Assembly: GCA_023374045.1 (NCBI GenBank)
Contig: CM041776.1
Coordinates: 43,406,171-43,470,170, forward strand
Direction: 5' to 3'
Length of the DNA stretch: 64,000 bases
Origin: Limonium bicolor
Taxonomy: Eukaryota > Streptophyta > Magnoliopsida > Caryophyllales > Plumbaginaceae
In this document: one piece after another, positions 1 to 10,805 of the stretch
Layout of the letters: each line of letters opens with the position of its first letter
Numbering within the stretch: position 1 is the stretch's first letter
Notes under the pieces: generated by a model
Seen by the model: only the letters and a program-made list of their open reading frames with translations
Told to the model about the DNA's origin: nothing
Database searches by the model: none
Program-made: the position numbers and the translations under genes

Positions 1-687
1 GACATCACCAACTACGACTACACCAACAAACAGTGTCAGGTCATCCGACCAGGTATGATTTTATTAAGGGGATACCTGACACCCGAAGCGCAAATCTCAA
101 TCATCCGACGATGCAACGAGCTAGGAACGGGTCAAGGTGGATTTTACACACCCGAATTCCCCGGTGGAGCGAATATGAAGCTGAAGATGATGTGCTTGGG
201 AAAGGACTGGAATCCTTATACCAAGACATACCAGGAGACACGAACACAAGACGGAGCGACGCCACCGACAATACCACCAGAGTTTCAGACCCTCATCACT
301 CAAGCAGTTGAACTTGCACAACAATGTGAATCTGAACCAATCCCCGCACTTGAAGCGGACCTTTGTATCGTCAACTTCTATGAGAAAGAAGGACGACTTG
401 GGTTACACCAAGACAAGGACGAGACAGCGGAATCTCTTGAACAAGGAGTGCCCGTAGTGTCTTGGTCCATTGGTGATGACGCCGTATTCCTGTATAGCGA
501 GAAGAAGCGTGTGGACCTCGCACAGAAACTGGTATTGAGATCAAGAGATGTCCTAATCATGGGTGGAAACTCTAGGATGCTGTATCACGGGATCAACAAG
601 ATCAAGTTGAATACGGCACCGCCGGCAATAATCAATGCCACACACATGAAACCAGGACGCCTGAACCTTACCTTTAGAAAGTATTAA
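1..687 (+). CDS. AlkB-like 2OG-Fe(II) dioxygenase ORF of retroelement A (5' end outside window)
   Basis: Uninterrupted frame, already open at the window edge; the first Met is at 55, giving 210 residues. Counting from it, the family's catalytic set is present: NFY at 107-109, the iron ligands of HQD (H118, D120) and H178 in YHG, and the C-terminal R-x-N-x-T-x-R (R202, N204, T206, R208) that binds 2-oxoglutarate. The N-terminal part (GGFYTPE, MMCLGKDWNP) looks like plant ALKBH1-type proteins. Known family members oxidatively remove methyl groups from DNA or RNA bases; the substrate here is unknown. The TAA at 685-687 matches the family's natural C-terminus (TFR-K-Y). Only that stop separates it from the pol frame, which is in the same register. 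The upstream frame matches the inferred spliced AlkB exon of element B, so the protein probably begins as a Gag fusion rather than at Met55. The ORF is intact, unlike the copy at 15940. Confidence 0.88.
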   Translation, partial: DITNYDYTNKQCQVIRPGMILLRGYLTPEAQISIIRRCNELGTGQGGFYTPEFPGGANMKLKMMCLGKDWNPYTKTYQETRTQDGATPPTIPPEFQTLITQAVELAQQCESEPIPALEADLCIVNFYEKEGRLGLHQDKDETAESLEQGVPVVSWSIGDDAVFLYSEKKRVDLAQKLVLRSRDVLIMGGNSRMLYHGINKIKLNTAPPAIINATHMKPGRLNLTFRKY

Positions 688-738
688 TTCCTAGTATCAT
701 GTAATCTATTAGTAACGTGTATTAGAGGCACGACATGT

Positions 739-2700
739 ATGATTGGTTTATCAATAAAGAGCAGTGTTGATTTAATTCCACTTGTGTCCACCATCAATAC
801 TTATCCAATTGTGAATCCAATAGGTTGTGGACTCGGTACCGAAGGTAACCTGAGCATCCTCACCGAAGCACAAGCCGGCAGAAGCGGCACCATCTTAACG
901 GGAACCTTCCCAGTAAATGGCATTGATGCCAATGTGCTATTCGACTCCGGCGCCTCTCACACCTTCGTATCACCATCCTTCGTGAAGAGGTTGAAGCTAG
1001 ATGCGGATGAGCTACCGAACTTCATGGTTACTCTCCCATCGAAGGAGCGAGTAAAGTGCACCAAATACTATCAATCAGCCACAATCCAAATCAAAGGCAA
1101 ATCGTTTCCCCTTTCCTTCATCGAATTCAATGGATTGGGATTCGACGTAATCATTGGAATGAATTGGTTGGAGCGGCACAAGGGTAGAATCCTCTGCGCC
1201 GAGCATCGTTTGCTGCTCAAGAGTCCTTCTGGGGTGACCGTATCTTACCGCCAGAGACCGAGAGAGCCTTCGACCACCCTCATATCTGCCATGGCTATGT
1301 ACCGGGAGCTTAGAAAGGGCCAAGAAGTGTATCTGTGTTATGTGCAAGACCTGGAGAGAGATCCAGAGTTCAGTGACGATGTACCTATTGTATCTGAGTA
1401 TCCCGATGTATTCCCTAAGGAGCTACCCGGCATGCCACCACCGAGAGCAGTGGAATTTGAGATTGATCTATTGCCAGGTACCGGTCCCATTGCTAGGGCA
1501 CCGTACCGTATGGCACCTGCTGAAATGACCGAGTTGAAAGAACAGTTGAGAGACCTTCTAGACAAAGGGTTTATACGCCCGAGCGTATCACCCTGGGGAG
1601 CACCGGTTCTCTTCGTGAAGAAGAAGGACGGTAGCCTCCGCCTATGCATTGACTACCGCGAGCTGAATGCGGTCATAGTCAAAAACAAGTACCCCCTACC
1701 GCGTATCGACGATCTATTCGACCAGTTGAAAGGAGCCTCAGTCTTCTCCAAGATCGACCTCCGTTCAGGGTACCATCAGATTGCAATCAAAGAACAAGAC
1801 ATTGAGAAAACGGCATTCCGTACCAGATATGGCCACTACGAATTCACAGTGATGCCATTCGGGTTGTCAAATGCACCGGCAAAATTCATGGACCTCATGA
1901 ATCGACTATTCAGTGAGCAGTTGGACACTTCGGTTGTGGTCTTCATCGACGACATCCTTGTATATTCTAAATCACCAGAGGAACATGAAATTCACTTGAG
2001 GAAAGTGCTTGAGACACTGCGCGAGAACCAGCTTTATGCGAAGTTCTCCAAATGCGAGTTTTGGCTTGATCAGGTATCATTCCTCGGACATGTCATCTCG
2101 AGCGCAGGTATCTCGGTGGACCCTTCTAAGATAGAAGCTGTACGATCATGGCCTAGACCCAAGACTGTGACCGACATTAGGAGCTTTCTTGGTCTAGCCG
2201 GTTACTACCGGAGATTCGTAAGGGACTTCTCGAAAGTCGCCAAGCCCATGACTACACTGATGAAGAAAGATGCACCGTTTGTATGGACAGACGAGTGCGA
2301 GATATCATTTCAGAAACTGAAAGACTCATTGACCTCAGCGCCCGTCCTTACTCTTCCAGAGGGCACAGAGGGATTTGAGGTGTACTGTGATGCATCAGGC
2401 AAAGGAATGGGATGCGTGCTCATGCAGCATGGCAAGGTTGTTGCTTATGCCTCCCGCCAGCTGAAGAAACATGAGGAGAATTACCCGACTCACGACTTAG
2501 AGTTAGGAGCCATTGTCTTCGCCTTGAAGATATGGCGACACTATCTCTATGGGGTAAGCATCACCATCTACTCCGATCATAAGAGCTTACAGTATGTATT
2601 CACTCAGAAAGAACTCAACTTGAGACAGAGAAGGTGGATGGAGTTTCTCTCAGACTACGACATCAACCTGCAGTATAAGGAAGGGAAGGCAACATCGTAG
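739..2700 (+). CDS. pol: Ty3/gypsy pol, part 1: protease, reverse transcriptase, RNase H (element A)
   Basis: 653 residues from the ATG at 739, although the frame is open back to the AlkB stop at 687. Conserved similarity to element B starts at about 824, just after an AG that looks like a splice acceptor, so the first ~28 residues may not be translated. Domains in order: aspartic protease with [10 protein letters not shown] near residue 70; reverse transcriptase with [29 protein letters not shown] and the catalytic FIDDILVYS; connection with [11 protein letters not shown]; RNase H with [30 protein letters not shown] and SDHKSL. The frame ends at a TAG at 2698-2700 caused by one missing base near 2688-2692 relative to element B; homology continues at once in another frame. 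The break is either real decay or an assembly indel. Confidence 0.93.
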   Translation: MIGLSIKSSVDLIPLVSTINTYPIVNPIGCGLGTEGNLSILTEAQAGRSGTILTGTFPVNGIDANVLFDSGASHTFVSPSFVKRLKLDADELPNFMVTLPSKERVKCTKYYQSATIQIKGKSFPLSFIEFNGLGFDVIIGMNWLERHKGRILCAEHRLLLKSPSGVTVSYRQRPREPSTTLISAMAMYRELRKGQEVYLCYVQDLERDPEFSDDVPIVSEYPDVFPKELPGMPPPRAVEFEIDLLPGTGPIARAPYRMAPAEMTELKEQLRDLLDKGFIRPSVSPWGAPVLFVKKKDGSLRLCIDYRELNAVIVKNKYPLPRIDDLFDQLKGASVFSKIDLRSGYHQIAIKEQDIEKTAFRTRYGHYEFTVMPFGLSNAPAKFMDLMNRLFSEQLDTSVVVFIDDILVYSKSPEEHEIHLRKVLETLRENQLYAKFSKCEFWLDQVSFLGHVISSAGISVDPSKIEAVRSWPRPKTVTDIRSFLGLAGYYRRFVRDFSKVAKPMTTLMKKDAPFVWTDECEISFQKLKDSLTSAPVLTLPEGTEGFEVYCDASGKGMGCVLMQHGKVVAYASRQLKKHEENYPTHDLELGAIVFALKIWRHYLYGVSITIYSDHKSLQYVFTQKELNLRQRRWMEFLSDYDINLQYKEGKATS

Positions 2701-4202
2701 CCGACGCCCTGAGCCGTCGAGCACACTCGCTCCATTCGCTACTCGCTTCTTCTAGCTTGGTTGACGAGGTGCGAGATGCTCAGTTGAGTGACCCTTACCT
2801 AACCGAAATCAGACACAAGATCGAGAATGGTACATTTGAGAAGAAAAAGTGTGATTTTAAGCTACATGAAGATGGTTTGATTCGGTTGAACGGCAGGCTA
2901 TGCGTCCCCCGAAGCAATGCCGAGCTAAGGGATCGCATCCTGCGAGAGTCACATAGTTCTACATTATCAGTCCATCTGGGAGCCTCTAAGATGTACAAAG
3001 ACATGAAGAGGTACTTCTGGTGGTCTGGAATGAAGTCAGATGTGACAGAATTTGTATTGAGATGCTTAACATGCCAGAAGGTAAAATTCGAACACCGTAG
3101 ACCGGGCGGAATGGTACAATCAATGCCAATTCCGGAGTGGAAATTTCATGATATCTCCATGGATTTTGTTGTAGGACTCCCACCTGCTAGGGGAGGACTC
3201 AACATGATCTGGGTTGTAGTAGATCGCCTTACCAAGGTTGCCAGATTCGTACCGATGAAGGACACCTGGAAGGTAGTGAAGCTAGCTGAGCTTTTCGATA
3301 AGGAGATTATCAGACACCACGGAGTCCCTAAGACCATAGTATCTGACCGCGACACCAGGTTTCTTTCGAGATACTAGAGAGCTACAAGGGAAGCGTTGGG
3401 TACAGAACTGAAGTTGAGTACCGCCTTCCATCCTCAGACCGACGGTCAGACAGAAAGGACCATCCAGACACTAGAGGACATGCTTCGGGCATGTGCCTTG
3501 GACTTTCAGGGGAGTTGGTTAGATAAGCTTCATCTTATCGAGTTCTCGTATAATAATAGTTATCACACCTCGATTAAGATGTCGCCTTTCCAAGCTCTAT
3601 ACGGTAGACCTTGCCGTACACCCTTGTGTTGGGATGAGTCAAGTGAAGCGGTCATAATAGGACCGGAGTACCTTGAGCAAGTGCAAGCCGAAGTGCAACA
3701 AATCCGAGCTAACATGAAGGCAGCCCAAGATAGACAGAAATCCTATGCGGATGTGAGACGACGCGACCTTGAGTTCGCCGTGGGCGACCAAGTGTTCTTG
3801 CGAGTTTCACCTATGAAGGGTGTCTTCCGTTTTGGTCAGAAGGGCAAGCTAAGCCCAAAGTTTGTAGGGCCGTACACTATCACCGAAAGAGTTGGTTCAG
3901 TAGCCTACAGGTTAGCACTACCTGAGGACTTGGGACGTGTCCATGATGTATTTCATGTGTCACAACTCAAGAAGTATATGGCTGATCCTTCTCATGTGTT
4001 GGAGCCCGAGAGACTATCCATTGAGCCAAACATGAGATATGTCGAAACCCCAGTGAGAATCCTTGATAGGAAGACCAGAGACACTCGCCATAAGTTTATA
4101 CGAATGGTGAAGGTCCTATGGTCTAACCATGATGTCGAAGAAGCGACATGGGAATTGGAAGATGCCATGAAGGCTAAATACCCGCAGTTATTCATAGACT
4201 AG
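2701..4202 (+). pseudogene. pol: Ty3/gypsy pol, part 2: integrase and chromodomain (element A), one nonsense codon
   Basis: Continuation of pol after the frameshift near 2690. It holds the HHCC zinc finger (ending CLTCQKVK), the DDE core (D in [10 protein letters not shown] in VSDRDTRF, E in [14 protein letters not shown]), the GPY-like module (KFVGPYTI) and a C-terminal chromodomain (KVLWSNHDVEEATWELEDAM). The chromodomain places the element among chromoviruses; in this group the domain guides integration to marked chromatin. A TAG at 3375-3377 replaces the Trp codon found in element B, so the frame is split into 2757-3377 and 3396-4202, both in one register. Apart from this and the upstream indel the sequence is well preserved. 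The stop codon at 4200-4202 is natural and is shared in position with element B. Confidence 0.9.
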
Positions 4203-4225
4203 AGAGTCTAGTATTTAGTATACGG

Positions 4226-4257
4226 GTACGGGTCGTACCCCTTTTAAGGGGGGTAGA
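4226..4257 (+). promoter_or_regulatory. Hairpin followed by a second polypurine-tract-like motif
   Basis: GGTACG-GGT-CGTACC is an inverted repeat followed at once by TTTTAAGGGGGGTAGA, nearly identical to the true polypurine tract at the LTR edge about 400 bp downstream. The same pair occurs just after pol in element B (20239-20272) and on the minus strand at 45393-45426. Its role is unknown; a second plus-strand primer is one possibility. Confidence 0.6.
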
Positions 4258-4620
4258 ACCCTTTGCTTTAGCATTGCTTCGGGGTAAGCATTGCATTTTT
4301 TATGGCACATGTAGTGCAAGTGAACTTAGTATGGATGTATTTTGTATGTGTAATGGGTAATGAATGATGTGTATGTGCAATGTATGGTGTATTGGTGTAA
4401 TATGTATTGTGGATTGTAATGTGTATTGTGAACTGTAATGGTGTATTGTGTATTGTGGTATGGTATGAATGAGAATGATGGATTGTGTATATGAATTGTG
4501 TATGATGCGTGAAGTGTTTTTGCAATGTGGAATGAAGTAAACACCTCATAGGTGTAGTAAGACACATTAGGGCAATTGATTTGCCTAATGAGTAGAATAA
4601 TGAAACTATTAACCTTGAGC

Positions 4621-4655
4621 AACTTTGAGGGCAAAGTTTCTTAAGGGGGGTAGAT
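4621..4655 (+). promoter_or_regulatory. Polypurine tract of element A with preceding hairpin
   Basis: TTAAGGGGGGTAGAT directly abuts the LTR start TGAAATACCCC, the expected position of the plus-strand primer. It is preceded by a stem AACTTTG / CAAAGTT with loop AGGG. The stem sequence changes in compensating fashion in the other elements. Confidence 0.85.
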
Positions 4656-5060
4656 TGAAATACCCCGTAATTAAAAATAGTGAATAATTAGGCTAATAAG
4701 TAATTTAGAAGCTTAATTAAGTGTAAACAATTATTAGGGAACAAGTCCCGAAGAAAACGAACTTTAAAACGGTTTAAAACATTACCGAACCTTAAAGCAC
4801 GTTTTTCGAGGTAACCGGGAAAACGTGTCTTTAAGCGGGTCAAATAGACTCGTAACAGTTTTGGTCAACTAAATAATCACTAATAAATATTAGTGAAGCT
4901 TTAGGACCAATAAAATCAAGAAAACGAGAAACTAGTAAAAACTGTCAAAAACGGGAAGTTGTGGGGTAGAAACATAAATAACCAAGAGTTATGTGTCCAC
5001 TTTTAAAATAAAAAGTAAAATTTGTGTGTGTGTGTGGGGTGTAGCCATGGGCTTTATTTC

Positions 5061-5108
5061 CCCCCCCCCCCCCTCTCTCACACTCTCTCACACTCACTCA
5101 CACTCTCT
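5061..5108 (+). repeat. C-run and CACTCT microsatellite
   Basis: A run of 13 C followed by alternating CACTCTCT/CACTCA repeats, in the region of the LTR just after its likely transcription start. Such pyrimidine tracts are common in plant 5' leaders. Confidence 0.8.
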
Positions 5109-6547
5109 TATTTACAAACAAACAAAACTAATAAACTACCCCTCCACATACTCTCTCTCCTATCCCCATTCTCTTTTTCCCCTCACGTGGAGCAGCCCCC
5201 TCTCACCCCTCCTTTTCTTCCTTTCTTCAACCTCATGCGATTCCATGGAGGAATGAGAACAAAACACAAAAACTAGCACTTCTCTCCTCTTGTTATCTTA
5301 GCAAACCTTCCCCAAAAATTGTAAAAACTACACCATTGTGTTCCTCTCTCCAAGAGCTACACTTTCATCTTTCCAAAATCCAAAAACAAGCATTTTCGAT
5401 TTTGAGGGTATACCCCATTTGAAGCTTCAACACCACCATTAGAAGGCTCTTGTTCTTCTTGTTCTTCTAAGGTAAATATCTTCAAAACTCCATCTTTTTC
5501 TAGCCCTTGTGGGCAAAACGAAATTCATAACTAAACCCTTGTTGTTCCTTGTTGTTCTAGCCGATTTTGGCATCTTGGTGGAGTTGGATTTTTGTTGTTG
5601 AACCACTCCAAACAGCACTTGAACCATTGGAAGGTAATAAATATTCTAAACCCTAGAATGTGCATTAGAACTTAAGTAATGTTTGAGTTTAGTTTTAGTA
5701 TTGAAAATATGTATGTTGGTGGGCTGTAGCATTAGAGGTTGATAATTCAAAACCAGTAGAGGAAGAAGGAAGAAGGAAGAAGAAGAGAAAATAGAAGAAG
5801 AAAACAAGGTAATTAAGCTCACCTTTGTGTAGTATTATGTTTGTGTATGTAACAGGTTTTTAAGAATGGAAATGTGTATTGTAAAATGATAATGCATTAG
5901 TGGTATAAGGTGTAAGAGAATATAAGTATTTTGAAGCTTTAAAAGATATGTAAAAACTGTTACAAAACAGATTGGGAATTAGTGTTGAGTGCAGGAAATT
6001 TTAGTGTTGTGTTGGTATTGGTATTATGAATGGGAGCTTGTATATTTTTGATTGTTGAAACAGGTTAGATAAGAGTTAAAATGTGAACTAGAATATGTGG
6101 TGAGTGTATAGAAAATACAAGGGAGACTATGGCAAAATTTACCTAGGATTAGAACACTTAGCGAATTTAAACTAGGTGAATGAAGAGTGTTGTAACAGAT
6201 TTTGATTTGAATAGTTAGAGGGTAAGTTGAGAGAGATAGTTAATGTAATTGTAATGTGTTGGGAGTGTTAGAAATGACATTAGAAGAGGGAGTGGTAGAC
6301 GGAGAGTGTTAGTGCTAAAATCTGTAGCAAACACAACTAGGGAAACCAACTAGTGGAGGTGTGAGTTGAAACTTAGAAAATAAGATGAGTGAATGAGTAT
6401 AAAATTGTGTAAGGAGTTAGGAAATGAACTAGGGTGTATTAGGAGGTTTAATTAGTGTTATAACATGTGGGAATGAGTGTAGGAACAATGGGGAAGTAAT
6501 GGGTGAAAGAGAGGACCGAAAACAGAAAGTAAAATGCAAACACTGGG

Positions 6548-6870
6548 ATCGACCGGACTCGCGACCGGACTTGCAAGTCCGGTCGAGCAGAAAAATTTCC
6601 CCTCGGTATGCTACTGGAATCGACCGGACTTGCGACCGGACTTGCAAGTCCGGTCGAGCAGAAAAATTTCCCCTCGGTATGCTACTGGAATCGACCGGAC
6701 TTGCGACCGGACTTGCAAGTCTGGTCGAGCAGAAAAATTTCCCGGCAGAATGTTACTGGAATCGACCGGACTTGCGACCGGACATGCAAGTCCGGTCGGA
6801 CCAAAAATTTTCCCGATGAAACCTACTGGAATGGACCGGACTTGCCAAGGTCGGTCGCAAGTCCGGTCCT
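6548..6870 (+). repeat. 71-bp tandem array of inverted-repeat units, word GACCGGACTTGC
   Basis: Units start with GACCGG at 6551, 6622, 6693, 6764 and 6834 (spacing 71, 71, 71, 70). Each unit has the word twice directly and once inverted (GCAAGTCCGGTC), so each can fold into a GC-rich hairpin, followed by an A-rich spacer and TACTGGAATC. A run of nine A follows the array. Because 71 is not a multiple of 3, the same repetitive peptide appears in all three frames; these are not genes. Confidence 0.93.
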
Positions 6871-7981
6871 GGCAAAAAAAAAATTAATTTATTTTAATTT
6901 AAATAATAATTGTATATATATATATGTATATGTATACCCATACATATATGTATATGTATAAGTGTGTAAGCATGTAAACCTTAAGTAAGAAGATAGAAAC
7001 TTAAGTAAAGGAAAAGTAAATAAGTAAAGTATAAGTGTAAGAAATATGAGGACCTAGTAAGTATGAGTTAAGTGATGATAGGTAAATTGATCATTGAATT
7101 GTATGTATGTAATAGGACTTGGTTGTGACATCGGAGGACGTTTGGAATTACGTACAACGGTGAACGGTATGGATTCCTCATGCCCCGGGTGCTATCTTGG
7201 TTACTCTGATTTGTGTGTTGTGTGCTAATTGATCACCAAATAAGATAAATGCACGAATCGGAGTTAATATGCATACTTGTGAATATGTAGTGTTGTGTGA
7301 TGTTGTATATCCTCTTTAATTCTTAGTTTGTATAATTCATGAAATGTTTGGATGAATATGAATGTGTGTATGTATGTTGTATGGTACCGTGACCGTTAAT
7401 TATTGTGTTTGGACTTCTAACTTGTTCCTAACAAGCTAACCATCCTAACTTCAATTGGTAATTAAATTGGAATGAGTAAAAGTCCGATATAGTTTCGGCC
7501 ACGCGTGAGGATGCGGAGTCACGAGAGGTTGGCTCCAATTCCTGACTCTTAAACTGGTCCGCGGCCCAAATCCCTTAAGTGGGTAGCATCCCGGATTAGT
7601 GAGTCAAGTAAATCCCGGATGTGGGACGGTGTAGTCCCCAAGGCCGGAGGTCCCGACGACTTGACTTGAGTATAAGTAAGTAAGTAAGAATGAGTAAGTA
7701 AAGTAAAAAGGAAGTAAGTAAGTGTATGCAAGAAGAAGTAAGTAATGAGTAAAAGAGTAAAGCATTCCGATTAACCCGGATGCATAATTTGGCTAACCTT
7801 GTGAAGGTAAGTAAGATGTGTACTTGTAATGTTGCCTTGAGTTGTGTAATGTATTGTATGAGCATGTATGATGTATGAAAAGCATGTATGTATAAATAAT
7901 GAATGGCATGTCTAGTGGACGTCAAATAGTCGGCGTGCCCTAGCTAGCACGCGGTATATGCGGAGTCCATATGCAGCTTTT

Positions 7982-8018
7982 GCTGAGCCCCTTGGGGCAC
8001 CATTTTTACTACACGCAG
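7982..8018 (+). promoter_or_regulatory. Conserved LTR hairpin with polypyrimidine tract and AG acceptor
   Basis: GCTGAGCCCCTTGGGGCACC is a small inverted repeat, followed by ATTTTTACTACACGCAG|GT. The same arrangement (GCTGA, C-run/G-run palindrome, T-rich tract, CAG) occurs in seven other LTRs of the window, whose surroundings are otherwise diverged. It looks like a 3' splice site. Confidence 0.6.
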
Positions 8019-9177
8019 GTACTCGAGATTCATGAAGATGTGAAGATCTACTTTCATTTCTTTATCTTCTTTTTTTTGAATGTAAACACTGAACTCATGA
8101 TGGGTATACTGAGTAGTACATGGCTGTAGTTTTGAATAGCCGGTGTACCATGGGGTACACCTTTTTGGATAATGGAAGTATTGGATTGGGGTATAGATGA
8201 GTAGCTTTAGAAACTCATTCTTTTGGTAAGTTTGAAAGGTTGTAATCGAACATACTTTAATACTCGGTGATCCATTGGTGTAAGTACTTGGCGTATGGTA
8301 TTTGACAACTAATTTAGTAGCTCGGTACGTTATGTTCATCAGACCGTGACTGTAAGTATTAGTAGCCTAGCTAGCCCTATGGGCGGTTAGCGGCATTGTT
8401 TCACCCGCCGTAGTAAGTAGGTATTAATTCCGCTGCGAACTCGTAGGCTTAATAGGACGATTAGACGGTAAGCATAGGATTAGCGGTTGGGGTGTTACAC
8501 AACAATAATTACAATATCGGTCTGATGGGTCTTATACCGAGTACACTAACACAAACGCTATTTCCGATACTTAACCAATTCATAAACCAAATACAACCTT
8601 CAAATCCAATTTATACAAATACCATCTCCATTCAGAACTATACCGAGTATCTACAATTTCCTGAGTGCATCCATGACCTTGCGGGTCTTACATCCCACAA
8701 TATACAAATACAATTGCTTTAACAACTACCCATATCATTAACAACCCCGTCCTACTCTCGAACGGTGTCCGGCTTAGCTGTTGGATCTTACAGTGATCAT
8801 ATTCGCTTCGGGTACCTGCACACTAAAAACGTTCCCCCTAGGGGGTCAGCTTACGCTGAATATGACTTCCGCATACCCCGCGTACTAGCGAGGGTACGCC
8901 GACTAATTGGTCGAGAGCATGCGGTTCATTTTATTTCAAACAGCATGCAAGACAACAATATATTATATTTGTATGTCAACACAATCACAGTTCAATATTG
9001 AACACAAACACTAACCACACAACAAGAGGTTAGTTTCGTTTGTTTTATGCTTAGGCTTCGAGGTTATACCTCACTATGCCTCAATTCATTCTACATTGTC
9101 ACCCACTCATTCGGGTTACAGTTACTCAAATTCTCCTACACATGGTCTCAAACTCAATAATCAAATTGCAACTCAAG

Positions 9178-9430
9178 TCTCAACTCAATACTCAATACTC
9201 AATACTCAATACTCAAGGTCTCAATCAATACTCAATACTCAATACTCAAGGTCTCAATCAATACTCAATGCACAAGGGCAACTCAATCAATACTCAATGT
9301 ACAAGGCAACTCAATCAATACTCAATGTACAAGGCAACTCAATCAATACTCAATGCACAAGGGCAACTCAACCAATACTCAATGTACAAGGCAACTCAAT
9401 CAATACTCAATTCACAAAGGCAACTCAATC
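9178..9430. repeat. Minisatellite of CTCAATACTCAATA / CAAGGCAACTCAAT words
   Basis: First a CTCAATA short repeat, then about seven units of roughly 27-28 bp (AACTCAATCAATACTCAATG plus GTACAAGGC). It sits at the place in the minus-strand LTR where element A's LTR has its AGTAAGTA-rich patch. The open frames across it are products of the repeat. Confidence 0.85.
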
Positions 9431-10625
9431 CAGCAAGCGCAAAGTTAACAATCACCAACCAAGGTTCGACCTCAATCAACTTCACAATGGGTTAGCCCAA
9501 TCAGCATCCGGGTTAATCGGATGTCATTATCTCAATACTCAAGATCATCAACTCAAACAAGACCAAGTCCTCCTCAATCAATTTTCCTTCTCTTTCCAAT
9601 ACTCAATGTTAAGTCGGTATGACCTCCGGGCAGGGATAAGGCTATCCCACCACCGGGCTCAAAGTTGGCTCACTTAACCAGGTTGCTACCCATTTAAGGG
9701 GTTTGGACCGTGGAAAAGATTATAGCCAGGAATCGGTTAACAATCTCTCTTGCAACCTCATCCTCACGCGTGGCCGAAACTATATCGGACTCCTCAAATT
9801 CTCCCAAGTGCTCCAATCCAAATTCTCAAAGTTAGAATGTTAGTTGGTTAGGGAGTTAGTGAGAAGTCAACAACAATATTCAAACTTCCACAATCATACA
9901 ACAATTCAATCAAGGTTACCATAACCAATCAAACCACACTTCACTTACAATCACAACCCTCCAATTCATCCACAACTCAACCAAGGCGTCACACTCTCGA
10001 CTAGTGAGAAGAGCACATTAACGTCTAAGACATCATCCACAAACAAGGAATAATACCTTACACAACATGCAACAAGATATGCATACGCCTCATTCTTATC
10101 CATTCATTTCATGAATTATACAAACTAAATGTTCAAGGCAATATAGCAAGAACAAAATAGAACAAGCACAAGTAGGTGCATTAGAATCCGATTCGTGCAT
10201 TTATCTTATTTAGGTGATCAAATAAGCACACAAATCTGGGTAACCAAGTTAGGATACAGGGCATGAAGAAATCATACCTTTCACCGGGATTTATCTTTAC
10301 CGGGGGTTCTCATGTTCTTTGGCTCACCCTTGTTCCTCGAATCATATTCTTGAACCACTAATTACATGTCAAATGGTTCAATTATTATTAAGGTGCTACG
10401 GTACGTACATAATTGCTACTCCCGTACTTACCCCGTTATCCCGTTCTTTCGGTTTAACTTAATGTACTTAGACTCACAACTATCTCAATCACTTCCAACC
10501 TTTGTATATACTTCTTAGGACCTTTAAATATCATCAAACAACTCCTAAACAACTTCTAAAACCAATACCATTCAAACCCCCATCATTTAAAGCCTTAAAA
10601 ACACTTCTTGTTGAATTCTGGGGGT

Positions 10626-10805
10626 GGTCCGGGACCTGGTCCGGACCCTAGGTCCCGGACCAATACTGCTGCTGACTCTCGGCCATATTTTCATAGGTGG
10701 TCCTGGACTTGGTCCTGGACTTAAGTCCCGGACCAATTCCTGCATTTGCTTTCGGGCCTTTTTTGAAGCGGTCCGGGACTTGGTACATATCCTAAGTCCC
10801 GGACC
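10626..10805 (-). repeat. 72-bp hairpin array, word GGTCCGGGAC
   Basis: Three units starting at 10626, 10698 and 10770. Each has GGTCCGGGAC-like words and an inverted copy GTCCCGGACC. It has the same architecture and period as the array at 6548 but a different word. Confidence 0.88.

Larger units (their letters stand above)
4203..4655 (+). other. 3' untranslated interior of element A
   Basis: Non-coding stretch between the pol stop and the 3' LTR. About 4335-4480 is a low-complexity run of TGTATTGTG-like words. The ends carry two hairpin plus polypurine units, listed separately. Confidence 0.75.
4656..8499 (+). repeat. 3' LTR of element A (3844 bp)
   Basis: Starts TGAAATACCCC right after the polypurine tract and ends GGGGTGTTACA; the first 11 bases and the complement of the last 11 match at 9 positions. 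Inside are a pyrimidine-rich microsatellite (5061-5108), splice-donor-like AG|GT sites at 5472, 5634 and 5809, an acceptor-like TTGTTCTAG at 5552-5560, a 71-bp hairpin array (6548-6870), an AGTAAGTA-rich patch (about 7670-7760), a GCTGAGCCCC-type hairpin with polypyrimidine-AG (7982-8018), a CATCAGACCG motif near 8337 and a terminal hairpin (8366-8402). The 5' LTR lies outside the window. Confidence 0.9.

Noticed and set aside
1..687. A host ALKBH gene with a retroelement beside it
   Set aside because: The same ORF sits between gag and pol in two separate elements, with a single stop between it and pol in one, so it belongs to the element.
6499..6961. Three overlapping ORFs with repeated RPDLRPDLQVRSS-like peptides
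   Set aside because: They come from the 71-bp hairpin array; because 71 is not divisible by 3 each frame reads the same words in turn. No start context or homology supports a protein.
9076..9677. Two long overlapping ORFs rich in Gln, Ser and Asn
   Set aside because: They are a product of the CTCAATA/CAAGGCAACT minisatellite in a minus-strand LTR.
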